Shown: positions 35,598 through 45,815 of the stretch, one piece after another
How the letters are laid out: the number at the start of each line of letters is the position of its first letter
Position numbering within the stretch: the stretch's first letter is position 1
NCBI GenBank assembly: GCA_950097015.1
Contig: CATNEN010000039.1
Span: 20,639,501 to 20,703,500 of the forward strand
From: Macrostomum hystrix
Taxonomy: Eukaryota; Platyhelminthes; Macrostomidae
Direction: 5' to 3'
DNA: 64,000 nucleotides
The notes under the pieces: generated by a model
The model's database searches: none
Seen by the model: only the letters and a program-made list of their open reading frames with translations
What the model was told of the DNA's origin: nothing
Made by a program: the position numbers and the translations under genes

Positions 35598-38500
35598 ATG
35601 GACGAAGAGGAATTTGATCGCCTACTGGAGGATGAGCTGGATCTACTGCGAGAATTAGAAGAAGCTGATGCTGCCATTGCTGAAGCAACTGCTTTGTCCC
35701 AGCAGAAGCAGCAGCAGCAGCAACCATCTCAACGCAAGCGTCCGTTTGAGCCAGATAGCTCTTCACAGCAATCCACCGGCTTTAATTCTCTGCCAAATGA
35801 ACATCTTCCACCAGAAAAGCGACCACGCGCCATAGAGTCATTGGTTGCTACGGCAACTAGATCGCCTTCGCCAACACCACTGCCACCGCCTGTGCCATCG
35901 CAGTCGAAGCCGACCCCAACCTGGCATTATTATTGCACGGTGCCAACTGTTGGATCAGATTTCTGCTCAATAACGGGTTCTCAGGGCCAGAGAATCTATC
36001 TCACTATATGCGATGCGGCCGACTATGATAAGAGTTGCAGATCAGCTGATAGCGAATTAACGCTGGTATCTGGTAGAAATTCATCCGGATTTTTCGCTTC
36101 GCTACTTGGCAACAGAGGTTGGTAATTGTGGGCTTTTTTGGTACTCGGACTGTGCGAGCTCGATCCCGTGGCGAGGCCAGTTAGGGCATTTAGGGCACGG
36201 CCGCGTTGAGAAGGCTTGGAGGCTTGTGCAATTTACACCCTTGAGTGCTAACTTTCAAGGCACTGTGAAATTCTACACTGCCTGACAATAAGAAAGTCAG
36301 GGCAGATGTACACACCTGTGTGAGCGTATGCCTGCGTACAGTATCTGTGTGCGCGTGCGCTCAGGAGTCAGCGAAATGGCCAGAATTGCCTCCCCGCTAG
36401 CTGTGGGTCTACTGTCACCAAAGGATGTGTCATTGCCCGCAGCCATCTTGCAATTATCATTATTACTGTAGGTATATAGGATCTGGAATCCAGGGGTGTC
36501 GGTATATAGCATCTGGGACCAGGGGTATCGGTATATAGCATCTGAGACCAGGGCAATCGGTATATAGCATCTGAGACCAGGGCAATCGGTATATAGCATC
36601 TGAGACCAGGGCAATCGGTATGTAGCATCTGGGACCAGGGGTATCGGTATATAGCATCTGAGACCAGGGGTATCGGTATATAGCATCTGAGACCAGGGCA
36701 ATCGGTATATAGCATCTGAGACCAGGGCAATCGGTATATAGCATCTGAGACCAGGGCAATCGGTATATAGCATCTGAGACCAGGGCAATCGGTATGTAGC
36801 ATCTGGGACCAGGGGTATCGGTATATAGCATCTGAGACCAGGGGTATCGGTATATAGCATCTGAGACCAGGGCAATCGGTATATAGCGTCTGAGACCAGG
36901 GCAATCGGTATGTAGCATCTGGGACCAGGGGTATCGGTATATAGCATCTGAGACCAGGGGTATCGGTATATAGCATCTGAGACCAGGGCAATCGGTATAT
37001 AGCATCTGAGACCAGGGCAATCGGTATATAGCATCTGAGACCAGGGCAATCGGTATATAGCATCTGAGACCAGGGCAATCGGTATGTAGCATCTGGGACC
37101 AGGGGTATCGGTATATAGCATCTGAGACCAGGGGTATCGGTATATAGCATCTGAGACCAGGGCAATCGGCATATAGCATCTGAGACCAGGGCAATCGGTA
37201 TATAGCATCTGAGACCAGGGCAATCGGTATATAGCATCTGAGACCAGGGCAATCGGTATGTAGCATCTGGGACCAGGGGTATCGGTATATAGCATCTGAG
37301 ACCAGGGGTATCGGTATATAGCATCTGAGACCAGGGGTATCGGTATATAGCATCTGAGACCAGGGGTATCGGTATATAGCATCTGAGACCAGGGCAATCG
37401 GTATATAGCATCTGGGACCAGGGCAATCGGTATATAGCATCTGAGACCAGGGGTATCGGTATATAGCATCTGAGACCAGGGCAATCGGTATATAGCATCT
37501 GAGACCAGGGCAATCGGTATATAGCATCTGAGACCAGGGCAATCGGTATGTAGCATCTGGGACCAGGTGTATCGGTATATAGCATCTGAGACCAGGGGTA
37601 TCGGTATATAGCATCTGAGACCAGGGCAATCGGTATATAGCATCTGAGACCAGGGCAATCGGTATATAGCATCTGAGACCAGGGCAATCGGTATATAGCA
37701 TCTGAGACCAGGGGAATCGGTATATAGCATCTGGAATATGTGGATTTGCGTTTCGGATTAACAGTAGGAAGTTTTAGGATCTTGGGATTGGCAAGCATAT
37801 TTTGTATAAATAATCCTTGCTATCTTGTCACAATGGCACATTCTAGGCGGCCAGTTACGTGATCAGGCGGTTGCCGAAAATCGTAAACGTCAGCGTCGTC
37901 TAGACGCTTGGCGCGCCGCTTTGGCTGCGGCGCCCGTAGCGGGAGCTGCAGCTCAGCCCGCCGAGCTGTGGGTGAGCAAGTACTCGCCAAAGAGCTACTT
38001 GGATTTGCTATCAGACGAATCCACCAACAGGGCCCTGCTGCATTGGCTAAAGCTCTGGGATCACGCTGTGTTTGGCCGACCTCGCCGTCAGACTGTTATC
38101 CCGGCCACGCTGCCTAACGACAACGACGATGACAACGCTAGCGGCGGCGATGGTCGCCAGCCGAAGCAGAAGCAGCAGCGACAGTTTAAAGAGGCTCAAC
38201 AGGAGAATCAGGCGCCGGAATATGACGAAAACGGGAGGCCATTTTTCAAGGTCACAGCTCTTACGGATTGGTGTTGAGTTTTATTTGTCTAATTGATTTA
38301 TTATGGACTTTAAAGATGTGTATTGAGTCACTAGTTACTAGGCTAAGCATCAGCTCTCACTCCTTGACTAGCTAGTCATCTCCGCTGTGTGGTTTAGTTT
38401 AGTCTCCATTAGAAATTCGGTTAATGAGTTGGTATCTTAAGTGCGTCAGTATACAACTGTGGCCGGTATTTCCACGGTTTTTCCATGGCAGTTTTGCCTG

Positions 38501-41500
38501 CCTTAAGCTTTCCAGCCAATGAGAGCGCTAGAAAAGCCTCAGCCAATGGCAGGCTGAAAGGGTCCAAACCGTCTATAAATACGAGACAATCGAGTGCCAA
38601 AAAATCTGATATCCGTTTTTAAACCTAGCTCAGGAACGGAAGGGGGAATTCGCCCCTACTGAAGTGGTTGCGCTGCGCCTAAAATTTAGTCTTGATCATA
38701 TGAAACTTGAGAAATTCGCGTCATGGTGTCCATAGCGGCCTAGTTCTACCCACAGATTCTATATTACCGGTAATATAGAATATAGAATTTGTGGTTCTAC
38801 CTGTTGTAGCCCTTTGAAGGTCCAGCAAGTTCATCTATATAGGTGACCACAGAAGACGGAGATGATGCAGGCACATTCGACATGCTGATAATTTTTGAAG
38901 GCCTGGCAAGGCCGCACTGAGGCGCAGTGCTAATGTGTCTATAGGGGTATGAAATACACTAGCTCTTGTGGGAAAAAATCTGTCCTTCGGCCAGAACCAT
39001 TGAGTATCTCGACGGTCTGAAGAACTGGAGATTTGATTTCTTGTTTCAGAAGATGCCCAACAAAAAGTTGGTCCGTGTTATTGAGTTTCGTGTGCTTGCG
39101 TTGCTCAGTTCGGGTGCAGCACAAATCACTGTCAGGGGTGCGAATTCCCCCCTTTGTAGTTCTACTGTTAAATTTAGCAACGGGAGACACCACAGATGTG
39201 ATTCAAAATTGATAATTGATTTTCCAATTCTCCCGTCAGGTTGTGCTGCTGTGGGGTCCGCCCGGCCGCGGCAAGACCACCCTGGCGCACACAGCGGCCA
39301 GACAATGCGGCTACAATGTGGTCGAAATGAACGCCAGCGATGATCGAAGCGTTGAACAATTTCGGGCTCGGCTAGACGCCGTTGCTAGGAGTCGAGGATC
39401 TGTTCGACCTGGCGGGGCTGGCGACGGCGGCGGCGGCTCTCCCACTCTGATGCCCGGCTGTCTGGTGCTGGACGAGATCGACGGTGCTCCAGGACCGGCC
39501 GTGGACGCTCTGGTCGCCTGCTTGAAGGTGGGATTTGACTAGGATCCATCAGACTCTCTCAGGATTCACCTCTATATCCCTCCGAATCCTTTATCCACCA
39601 GAATCCACTTGTTTATCCATCAAAATCCATCAGAATCCACCTGTTTAATCGTCAAGTCCATCCGTTTACTCATAAAATTTCATCCGTTTATGTATCAGAA
39701 TCCACTAGTCAATCTATGTATACATCTGAATGCATATTTCAATCCATCAGAACCTATCTGTTTATCCATCAGAATTCACCTGTTTATCCATCAGAATCCA
39801 TCCCTTTATCCATCCGAATCCACCTGCTTGTCCATCCGAATCCACCTGCTTATCCATCCGAATCCACCTGCTTATCCATCCGAATCCACTTGCTTATCCA
39901 TCCGAATCCACCTGCTTATCCAACAGAATCCACCTGCTTATCCATCAGAATCCACCTGCTTATCCATCCGAATCCACATGTTTATCCATCAGAATCCACC
40001 TGCTTATCCATCAGAATCCACCTGCTTATCCATCAGAATCCACCTGCTTGTCCATCCGAATCCACCTGTTTATCCATCAGAATCCATTATCCAGAACGTA
40101 TTATTCTCATTGTCAACCATCATCAATCATATTCGCTAATACCTCGCTATCCGCCTGTATCTCTTACAAGCTTTTTATCAGCTTTCTTTAAGTAACATTT
40201 GCTCGCGTTAATTTTCCAATATTCTGAAGGCCGCACCGGCCGGATCTGGTCGAAAGCGCGGCGCCGGTGCCAACCAGGCTCTGCTGCGTCCCGTCATCTG
40301 CATCTGCAACGATCCGTTTGTGCCAGCCCTGCGTCAATTGCGCGCATTGGCTCTGCAGCTCCGAATGCCTGATCCGCCACAGACTGGTTTAGTTAGCCGC
40401 CTGTTAGAAGTCTGCAGGTCGGAGGGCCTACCAGCTGATCGACTGGCGATGGCCAGTTTGGCCTCCAGGCACGGCGGCGATCTAAGATCCTGCCTCCAGG
40501 CTCTGCAGTTTATGGGCGAGACTGGCACAGGTGAGTATGTTGCTAGGCTTTTTATTTAGTTTAAAAGTTTCGTAAAATAACTCTGTTTGGATTTCGAAAG
40601 ATTATACTCGTAGGGGGATGTCGATAGTACTAAGGGATTTTAATTGGTAATACAAAGGGATTTCCAAAGATTATACTAGGGAATTTCCATAGATTTTACT
40701 ACGGGATTTCCATAGATTATATTAGGGGATTTGCATAGATAATACTAGATCATTTTCATAGATTATACTAGAGGATTTCCATAGATTATACTAAGGGATT
40801 TCCATAGATTATACTAAGGGATTTCCATAGATTATACTAAGGGATTTCCATAGATTATACTAAGAGATTTCCATAGATTATACTAAGGGATTTCCATAGA
40901 TTATACTAGAGGATTTTTATAGATTTTACTAAGGGATTTCCATAGATTATGCTGAGGATTTGCCCAGTTTAAGTTAATGAAATGTCCATAGTTAATAAAA
41001 ACGTTAGACTTTAATAAGTACAAAGTCAGTATTCTCATTGCCCAACAAACATTGCTAACCGCAGACGCCGGTCAGTCAGTAGTTGGTCGCCGCGACACGG
41101 TGGAGTCGCTTATGTCCACAATGGCCCGCCTATTCAGTCGCCAACCAATGGAAGCGTCCGCTTTAGCAGCCTGCGCCGAGTCTGACGAACGCCTAACCGA
41201 ATGCATGCATTACAATTATCCGCACGTTGCTAGGGACGCTAAACGAGCCGCTGCTGTTGCTGATTTACTGAGGCATCACGATCTGCTGGCCGCTAGCGCC
41301 TTCTCCAGTCGTCAGAATGACGCCTTCACTTTAGCTAGATACGCGCCGTGAGTGACTTCGTTATTTGAGATATGTGCTGAGGTAAACGGCTGGGATACTT
41401 AGATTGGAATAAGCCAGGTAAGATTGTGCTTGGGAGGGTAAGATTCGCATAATGAAAGGGTGAGATTCAGATTTAGGAGGGTGAGATTCAGATTTGGGAG

Positions 41501-43465
41501 GGTGAGATTCAGATTTGGGAGGGTGAGATTCAGATTTGGGAGGGTGAGATTCAGATTTAGGAGGGTGAGATTCAGATTCGGGAGGGTGAGATTCAGATTT
41601 GGGAAGGTGAGATTCAGATTTGGGAGGGTGAGATTCAGATTTAGGAGGGTGAGATTCAGATTTCGGAGGGTGAGATTCAGATTTGGGAGGGTGAGATTCA
41701 GATTTAGGAGGGTGAGATTCAGATTTCGGAGGGTGAGATTCAGATTAGAGTGTGTGAGATTCCGATTTAGGAGGGTGAGAGTCAGATTTGGGAAGGTGAG
41801 ATAAGAATCAGGGAGGGTGAGATAAGGATCAGGGAGGGTGAGATAAGGATCAGGGAGGGTGAGATACAGATCAGGGAGGGTGAGATATAGATAAGGGAGA
41901 GTGAGATTCACAGAATGTCAACCGTCTAACCCATTCTGAATCCCTTCGCCATTCGCCCGTCAGCTTCGCGCTGCTGGCCTGCCGCAGTCAGCTGGCCAGT
42001 CGTCGCGCGCCCCGCCTGTCGCTGCCGCCGACGGAGCAGCGCGGTCTGGCACTCCAGCAGCTGCTGGCTCAGCGGGCCGGGGTGGCTCGCGGCCTACTGT
42101 CCGACCTGGCGCCGGGTTCTCGAATCGGCCGCGACTGCCTTGTGCTAGATTTGGCGCCCTGCCTATTGGATATTCTGCAGCCCAGCCTGCGGCCTGTCAG
42201 TACGCATCTGTACACTGCCAAGGAGCGAAAGGATTTGGCCGCATTGGTCGATTGCATGATCTGCTACGGGTGGGTTATATTTTATCTAAACCAGATAGGT
42301 TTTTAGGGTGGCCAAGGTAAAAAAACTTCGGTCTTCGAAAAAAAATGGAATCTAAAATTAGGTTTTTACTATTTGGATTTGGATTTGGATTTAGATTTAG
42401 CACTTACTATTTGAGGGGTCATGAAATTTTGAGGCTTTTTTAGGCTAAAACGAGGTTGTAGCCTAGTGGTTAGAGCGTTGAACTCACGACTTGAAGGTCG
42501 GGGGTTCGATTCCCGACTTCGCTAGAACAGTTGTGTCATTTTAGCAAGACACTTAAATCTGAATTGCTTCAGTTCACCAAGCTGTCAAATGGGTACCAGC
42601 GTTAGCTGGGGTAATTAAGGGTGGGTGTGGCACCCCTCCAGTCCATGGACTGAACAGCTGTACGTATAAATAGCTGCGGCTGTGCTGTCCGCTGCACATC
42701 TGGCCCAATCGGGACGGGTGTAATCAATTATTATTTTTATTATATATTGAAATTTAAATCCGGTACTGGGGATCCTGAATTTAACAATCTTGGATTTGGG
42801 ATCGTGATTTTTTTGTTTAATTTGGAGGTAAAAGTTGAGGTTTTCTTGGATCATAGCTTGGCACTACAATGTTAACATACAACCACGCCTGCAGTCTGCA
42901 CTATACTCAGCAGCGCACACCAGACGGTCAGATGCAATTCGCCCTAGAGCCGCCAATCGACCAGTTAGTTCGATTCACCGACCAGCCAATCAGCGGGGCC
43001 CGCACAGCTCCATTGAGCGCCGCTGTCAAACAACTCGTTGCCAGGGAGCTGCAGTCGGAGCGGCTACGGCGCGCCGAGTCGGCCTCTCTAGCTCGCCTTG
43101 GACAGGCTACGCCAACGGCTACGCCGGAGCGCCCGCGGCAGCAGCAGTCGCGCGCCCTGGCTGACACTGTACGCGGTCTGGCCCCTAGCGCAGCCGCTGC
43201 CGCTTCGGCCGCGGCGGAGGCCTCCGCGCCGGCTCCGGTGCAGCGCGACTTTTTCGGACGTCCGATCGCTGCTCGACCGGCCTTGGCGCCGGCTCCAGTT
43301 GCTGCAGAACAGCAGCAGCAGCAGCAGAAGCCGCGCCAACTGTTAAACGACCGGATTTGGTACAAATTCAATGAAGGCTTCAGCAATGCGGTCCGTAGGC
43401 CGGTGAAAGTTCGCTCATTTCACAGCCTGCGAGAGTCCTGCGATAAGATTAATGTGGACTACTGA
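35598..43465 (+). CDS. CHTF18: CHTF18, alternative clamp-loader large subunit, 890 aa, 7 exons
   Basis: Exons 35598-36117, 37847-38250, 39240-39527, 40230-40530, 41065-41347, 41964-42269, 42895-43465; phases match throughout (891 codons with stop). The order fits Ctf18: an acidic, Gln-rich N terminus (MDEEEFDRLLEDELDLLREL); LWVSKYSPKSYLDLLSDE; AAA+ Walker A GPPGRGKTT (39261-39287 region); VVEMNASDDRS; Walker B LVLDEIDGAPG; a sensor block with PVICICND; the C-terminal LRPVSTHLYTAKER and RTPDGQ blocks; and the terminal YKFNEGFSNAVRRPV. The protein loads PCNA with RFC2-5, DCC1 and CTF8 at replication forks and acts in cohesion and checkpoint signalling. It is slightly shorter than the human protein (about 975 aa). 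The donor at 38251 (gtcaca) is atypical but gives the expected K-VVLLWG junction. Ala/Gln-rich insertions near the C terminus look lineage-specific. Confidence 0.95.
36125..36450 (+). mobile_element. tRNA-derived SINE, family B, plus orientation
   Basis: gctcgatcccgtggcgaggc (B box region), gcttggaggcttgtgcaatt, caaggcactgtgaaa, gaaagtcagggcagatgtac, gtacagtatctgtgtgcg, ctcaggagtcagcgaaatgg, and a tail near ttgcaattatcattattact. The order matches the minus-oriented copies elsewhere. It lies just after the first exon of CHTF18. Confidence 0.75.
36470..37735 (+). repeat. 29-bp minisatellite with 174-bp higher-order unit
   Basis: Unit ggtatatagcatctgagacc + agggcaatc, about 44 copies, in CHTF18 intron 1. 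A marker variant containing tgtagcatctggg recurs at 36621, 36795, 36911, 37085, 37259 and 37549. The gaps of 174, 116, 174, 174 and 290 bp are all exact multiples of 29. Minus-strand frames up to 477 codons are read-through. Confidence 0.95.
38640..39171 (-). mobile_element. piggyBac-like MITE, copy 3 (reverse)
   Basis: Right end gtagttctactgttaa with TTAA at 39168-39171 is the reverse of the family's left terminus, and the body follows the other two copies in reverse. The far end is diverged: homology fades near 38640, and the true boundary may be the TTAA at 38437. It lies in CHTF18 intron 38251-39239 and carries the micro-insertion at 38751-38793. Confidence 0.75.
38751..38793. mobile_element. 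43-bp micro-insertion with 8-bp TSD
   Basis: Flanked by the direct repeat gttctacc (38743-38750 and 38794-38801). Ends cacagattctata and tatagaatttgtg form a 13-bp inverted pair with one mismatch, and the interior includes the perfect palindrome ttctatattacc/ggtaatatagaa (38757-38780). The other two MITE copies lack it. An 8-bp duplication fits hAT-type transposition. Confidence 0.75.
39600..40090 (+). repeat. 22-bp minisatellite, CHTF18 intron 3
   Basis: Unit cacctgcttatccatccgaa + tc, about 22 copies, more diverged at its left edge. It fills most of intron 39528-40229. Confidence 0.95.
40610..40960 (+). repeat. 23-bp minisatellite, CHTF18 intron 4
   Basis: Unit gggatttccatagattatac + taa, about 15 copies, in intron 40531-41064. 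Confidence 0.95.
41445..41905 (+). repeat. 21-bp minisatellite, CHTF18 intron 5
   Basis: Unit gagattcagatttgggaggg + t, about 21 copies, in intron 41348-41963. Confidence 0.95.
42451..42725 (+). mobile_element. tRNA-derived SINE, family A, full head
   Basis: tRNA-like head with A box tgtagcctagtggttagagc and B box ggttcgattcc (42503-42513), spaced as in a tRNA, followed by a 200-bp body shared with 7219-7482 and ending in a weak att-rich tail. The body follows directly and the acceptor stem pairs poorly, so it is a SINE head and not a functional tRNA gene. Located in CHTF18 intron 6. Confidence 0.85.
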
Positions 43466-43712
43466 CTACTGACTTGCTTTTGTGTTAGTAGTATAATGAA
43501 ATTCATGAAAGAACCATTTTTTACGTTTTACATTTCCTATTTAAGAACAGTATTTTAACTTACAATTTTCAAATGTTCTGGTTCTGAAACTAAGTTTCTG
43601 TTGCATTTTATTCCGTTGTTGGATCTCGGTGCTTACTACTTAAAGCAAAGTTATGGTTAGTAGTATTTACTGAAATCGTGTTTTAAAAGTTACATGTTTG
43701 AGTCCGTTGTAA

Positions 43713-43718
43713 AATAAA
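43713..43718 (+). terminator. Candidate poly(A) signal of CHTF18
   Basis: AATAAA about 250 nt after the stop codon; the first good match downstream. Confidence 0.5.
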
Positions 43719-44004
43719 TTGTGCTAATGTGCAACTTTGAAAACCGTGCTTGAAATTTATTGAAATGAATTTGGCACTCAAAATTTGACTCTACTGTATT
43801 ACTATGGCTAATGGTTAGGTGTCATTATAATAGTAACTACGAGGTTCGTTATTGTATATAAATAACTGTATATATGACTGAAGAAAGAATCTAAGAAAGA
43901 AACATTTTGTCTATGGTCTAAAGCCAAACTCACGGGGAACGTAAAAATCGGATTAAATTTATTTTAGACCCCTGCATCTATACTGCATGTATTTCCGAAG
44001 GACC

Positions 44005-44693
44005 ACTACGCCGTTTTGCACTCAAATTCGTCATTTCTGCAATCAAGTTCAAACAAAACTGCATTCAAGTTCGAATGCGGTTTGCCGAACTTGAATGCGG
44101 TTTGCCGAACTTGAATGCGGTTTGCCGAACTTGAATGCGGTTTGCCGAACTTGAATGCGGTTTGCCGAACTTGAATGCGGTTTGCCGAACTTAAATGCAG
44201 TTTGCCGAACTTGAATGCGGTTTACCGAACTTGAATGCAGTTTGCCGAACTTGAATGCGGTTTGCCGAACTTGAATGCGGTTTGCCGAACTTGAATGCGG
44301 TTTGCCGAACTTGAATGCGGTTTGCCGAACTTGAATGCGGTTTGCCGAACTTGAATGCGGTTTGCCGAACTTGAATGCGGTTTGCCGAACTTGAATGCGG
44401 TTTGCCGAACTTGAATGCGGTTTGCCGAACTTGAATGCAGTTTGCCGAACTTGAATGCAGTTTGCCGAACTTGAATGCAGTTTGCCGAACTTGAATGCAG
44501 TTTGCCGAACTTGAATGCGGTTTGCCGAACTTGAATGCGGTTTGCCGAACTTGAATGCAGTTTGCCGAACTTGAATGCGGTTTGCCGATTTGCTTGCAGT
44601 TCAAAAGTATAGCCATAGAGGTTGTCCGAATTTGAATGCAGTTTTGTTGAACTTGATTGCAGAAATGACGAATTTGAGTGCAAAAAGGTGTAG
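44005..44693. mobile_element. TIR element with a minisatellite core
   Basis: Inverted arms of about 65 bp: the left arm (44005-44073) contains ttttgcactcaaattcgtca and ttctgcaatcaagttcaa; the right arm (44627-44693) is its near-perfect inverse, with about two or three differences. Between them lie about 26 copies of a 20-bp repeat that resembles the inner end of the arm (gcattcaagttcg). No target duplication is obvious. The structure recalls non-autonomous TIR or Helentron-type elements carrying tandem repeats; class unknown. Confidence 0.8.
44070..44590 (+). repeat. 20-bp minisatellite inside the TIR element
   Basis: Unit gaacttgaatgcggtttgcc, about 26 copies. Variants are almost only gcag/gcgg, with the gcag type clustered near the right end. 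Very uniform. Confidence 0.95.
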
Positions 44694-45680
44694 AAGAAGA
44701 AGGAAGGGGCACATCGTTTCGTGGAAATTCCCACAGGGAATTCCCTTTGGATTCTCTTTCCCTTTGGATTGGATAGGGAATTCCCCATAGACATAGTTTA
44801 ACGATGTTCATTAAAACCCTTGCTCAGCGTTGTTCAATGGTCTATGCACGAGGGCGCTTCGCGTACATATACTCGCCTATGTTCAGAAAGGCTGACTTTC
44901 CTGTGTCAGCTGTCAGGTGAAAAATGCCATAGACAATAAACTATGCCAGCGGGAAAGAAAGACATGGAGTTTTTACTACTCTTAGTAGGCAAAAGGCTAT
45001 ATAATCAGAAGTAGGCAAGTTCAAACATTTTATCCATATTTCTGATTGATTTCGATGCAAACAGCATCAGGTGCGAGAGCATGAGTGGTTAAAGTTTCGA
45101 AGACAGGTTATGTTTTATTTGAAAGCGTGAAACTTAATTAAGACAGATTTGGTTGTTGATTGTTCTCCTGGTCTAAATTTAGCCGTGAACAATGCTAGAA
45201 TTAAGTACACATTTACTTTGACCGTGCCAGCTGTGCTGCTAATGAGAGCACTTGCCACTTTGAGTACTGGTCATGGAATAACAATGTAACAATAATAATG
45301 ACATTGTGTGGACGATTAGTCATTCACGAATGACTATATGGCTATTGAGTTTTCATATGACTTATGCGAGTAAAATAAATATCAAAATGGGCTTAACAAA
45401 GAAAATTATCCGACGTATAATACATGTATATAGAGTTAGATAGATAGACAACTATAGATAACAATAACTGGTATAGAGATCATAATTTATCATAATGAAT
45501 AAATTAATGAAGCATATACAAGTAGAAGAATAAAACACATTTTACTGCTCAACAATAGGCCTCGAAATTGTGTTCACGCAGTTAGCATGCTAAGCTCAGA
45601 AATGAGATTTTTTGACACTGCGAAAATTTTCCGGCTTTAAAAAACGCGAATGTCGTTATATTCGTCCCCTGGGCAGAGCG
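44694..45680. other. Upstream region of the ATPase gene
   Basis: AT-rich; no gene or array recognised. It should contain distal regulatory sequence for the ATPase gene. Confidence 0.5.
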
Positions 45681-45690
45681 TATATAAATA
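45681..45690 (+). promoter_or_regulatory. TATA box of the ATPase gene
   Basis: tatataaata in a GC-richer local setting (ggcagagcgtatataaatag). Transcription would start about 25-35 bp downstream, near 45712-45720, leaving a 5' UTR of about 100 nt before the ATG at 45816. Confidence 0.65.
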
Positions 45691-45815
45691 GGACGCAAAA
45701 GAGGGGCAATAATTTTTTCTTCAATAGTCAGAAAAATTGTCTGACAGATAAAATCATTCCCTAAACAGTGAAATAGACCAGGATTTATTTAACTGGACCT
45801 ACTGCAGGCTCCAAA

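Noticed and set aside
36297-37798. Three minus-strand frames of 410-477 codons
   Set aside because: Read-through of the 29-bp array in CHTF18 intron 1; all three frames open.
42451-42523. Functional tRNA gene
   Set aside because: A and B boxes are present but the acceptor stem pairs poorly and a SINE body shared with 7219-7482 follows directly.
42928-43386. Minus-strand Ala/Cys-rich proteins
   Set aside because: Antisense of the GC-rich last exon of CHTF18.
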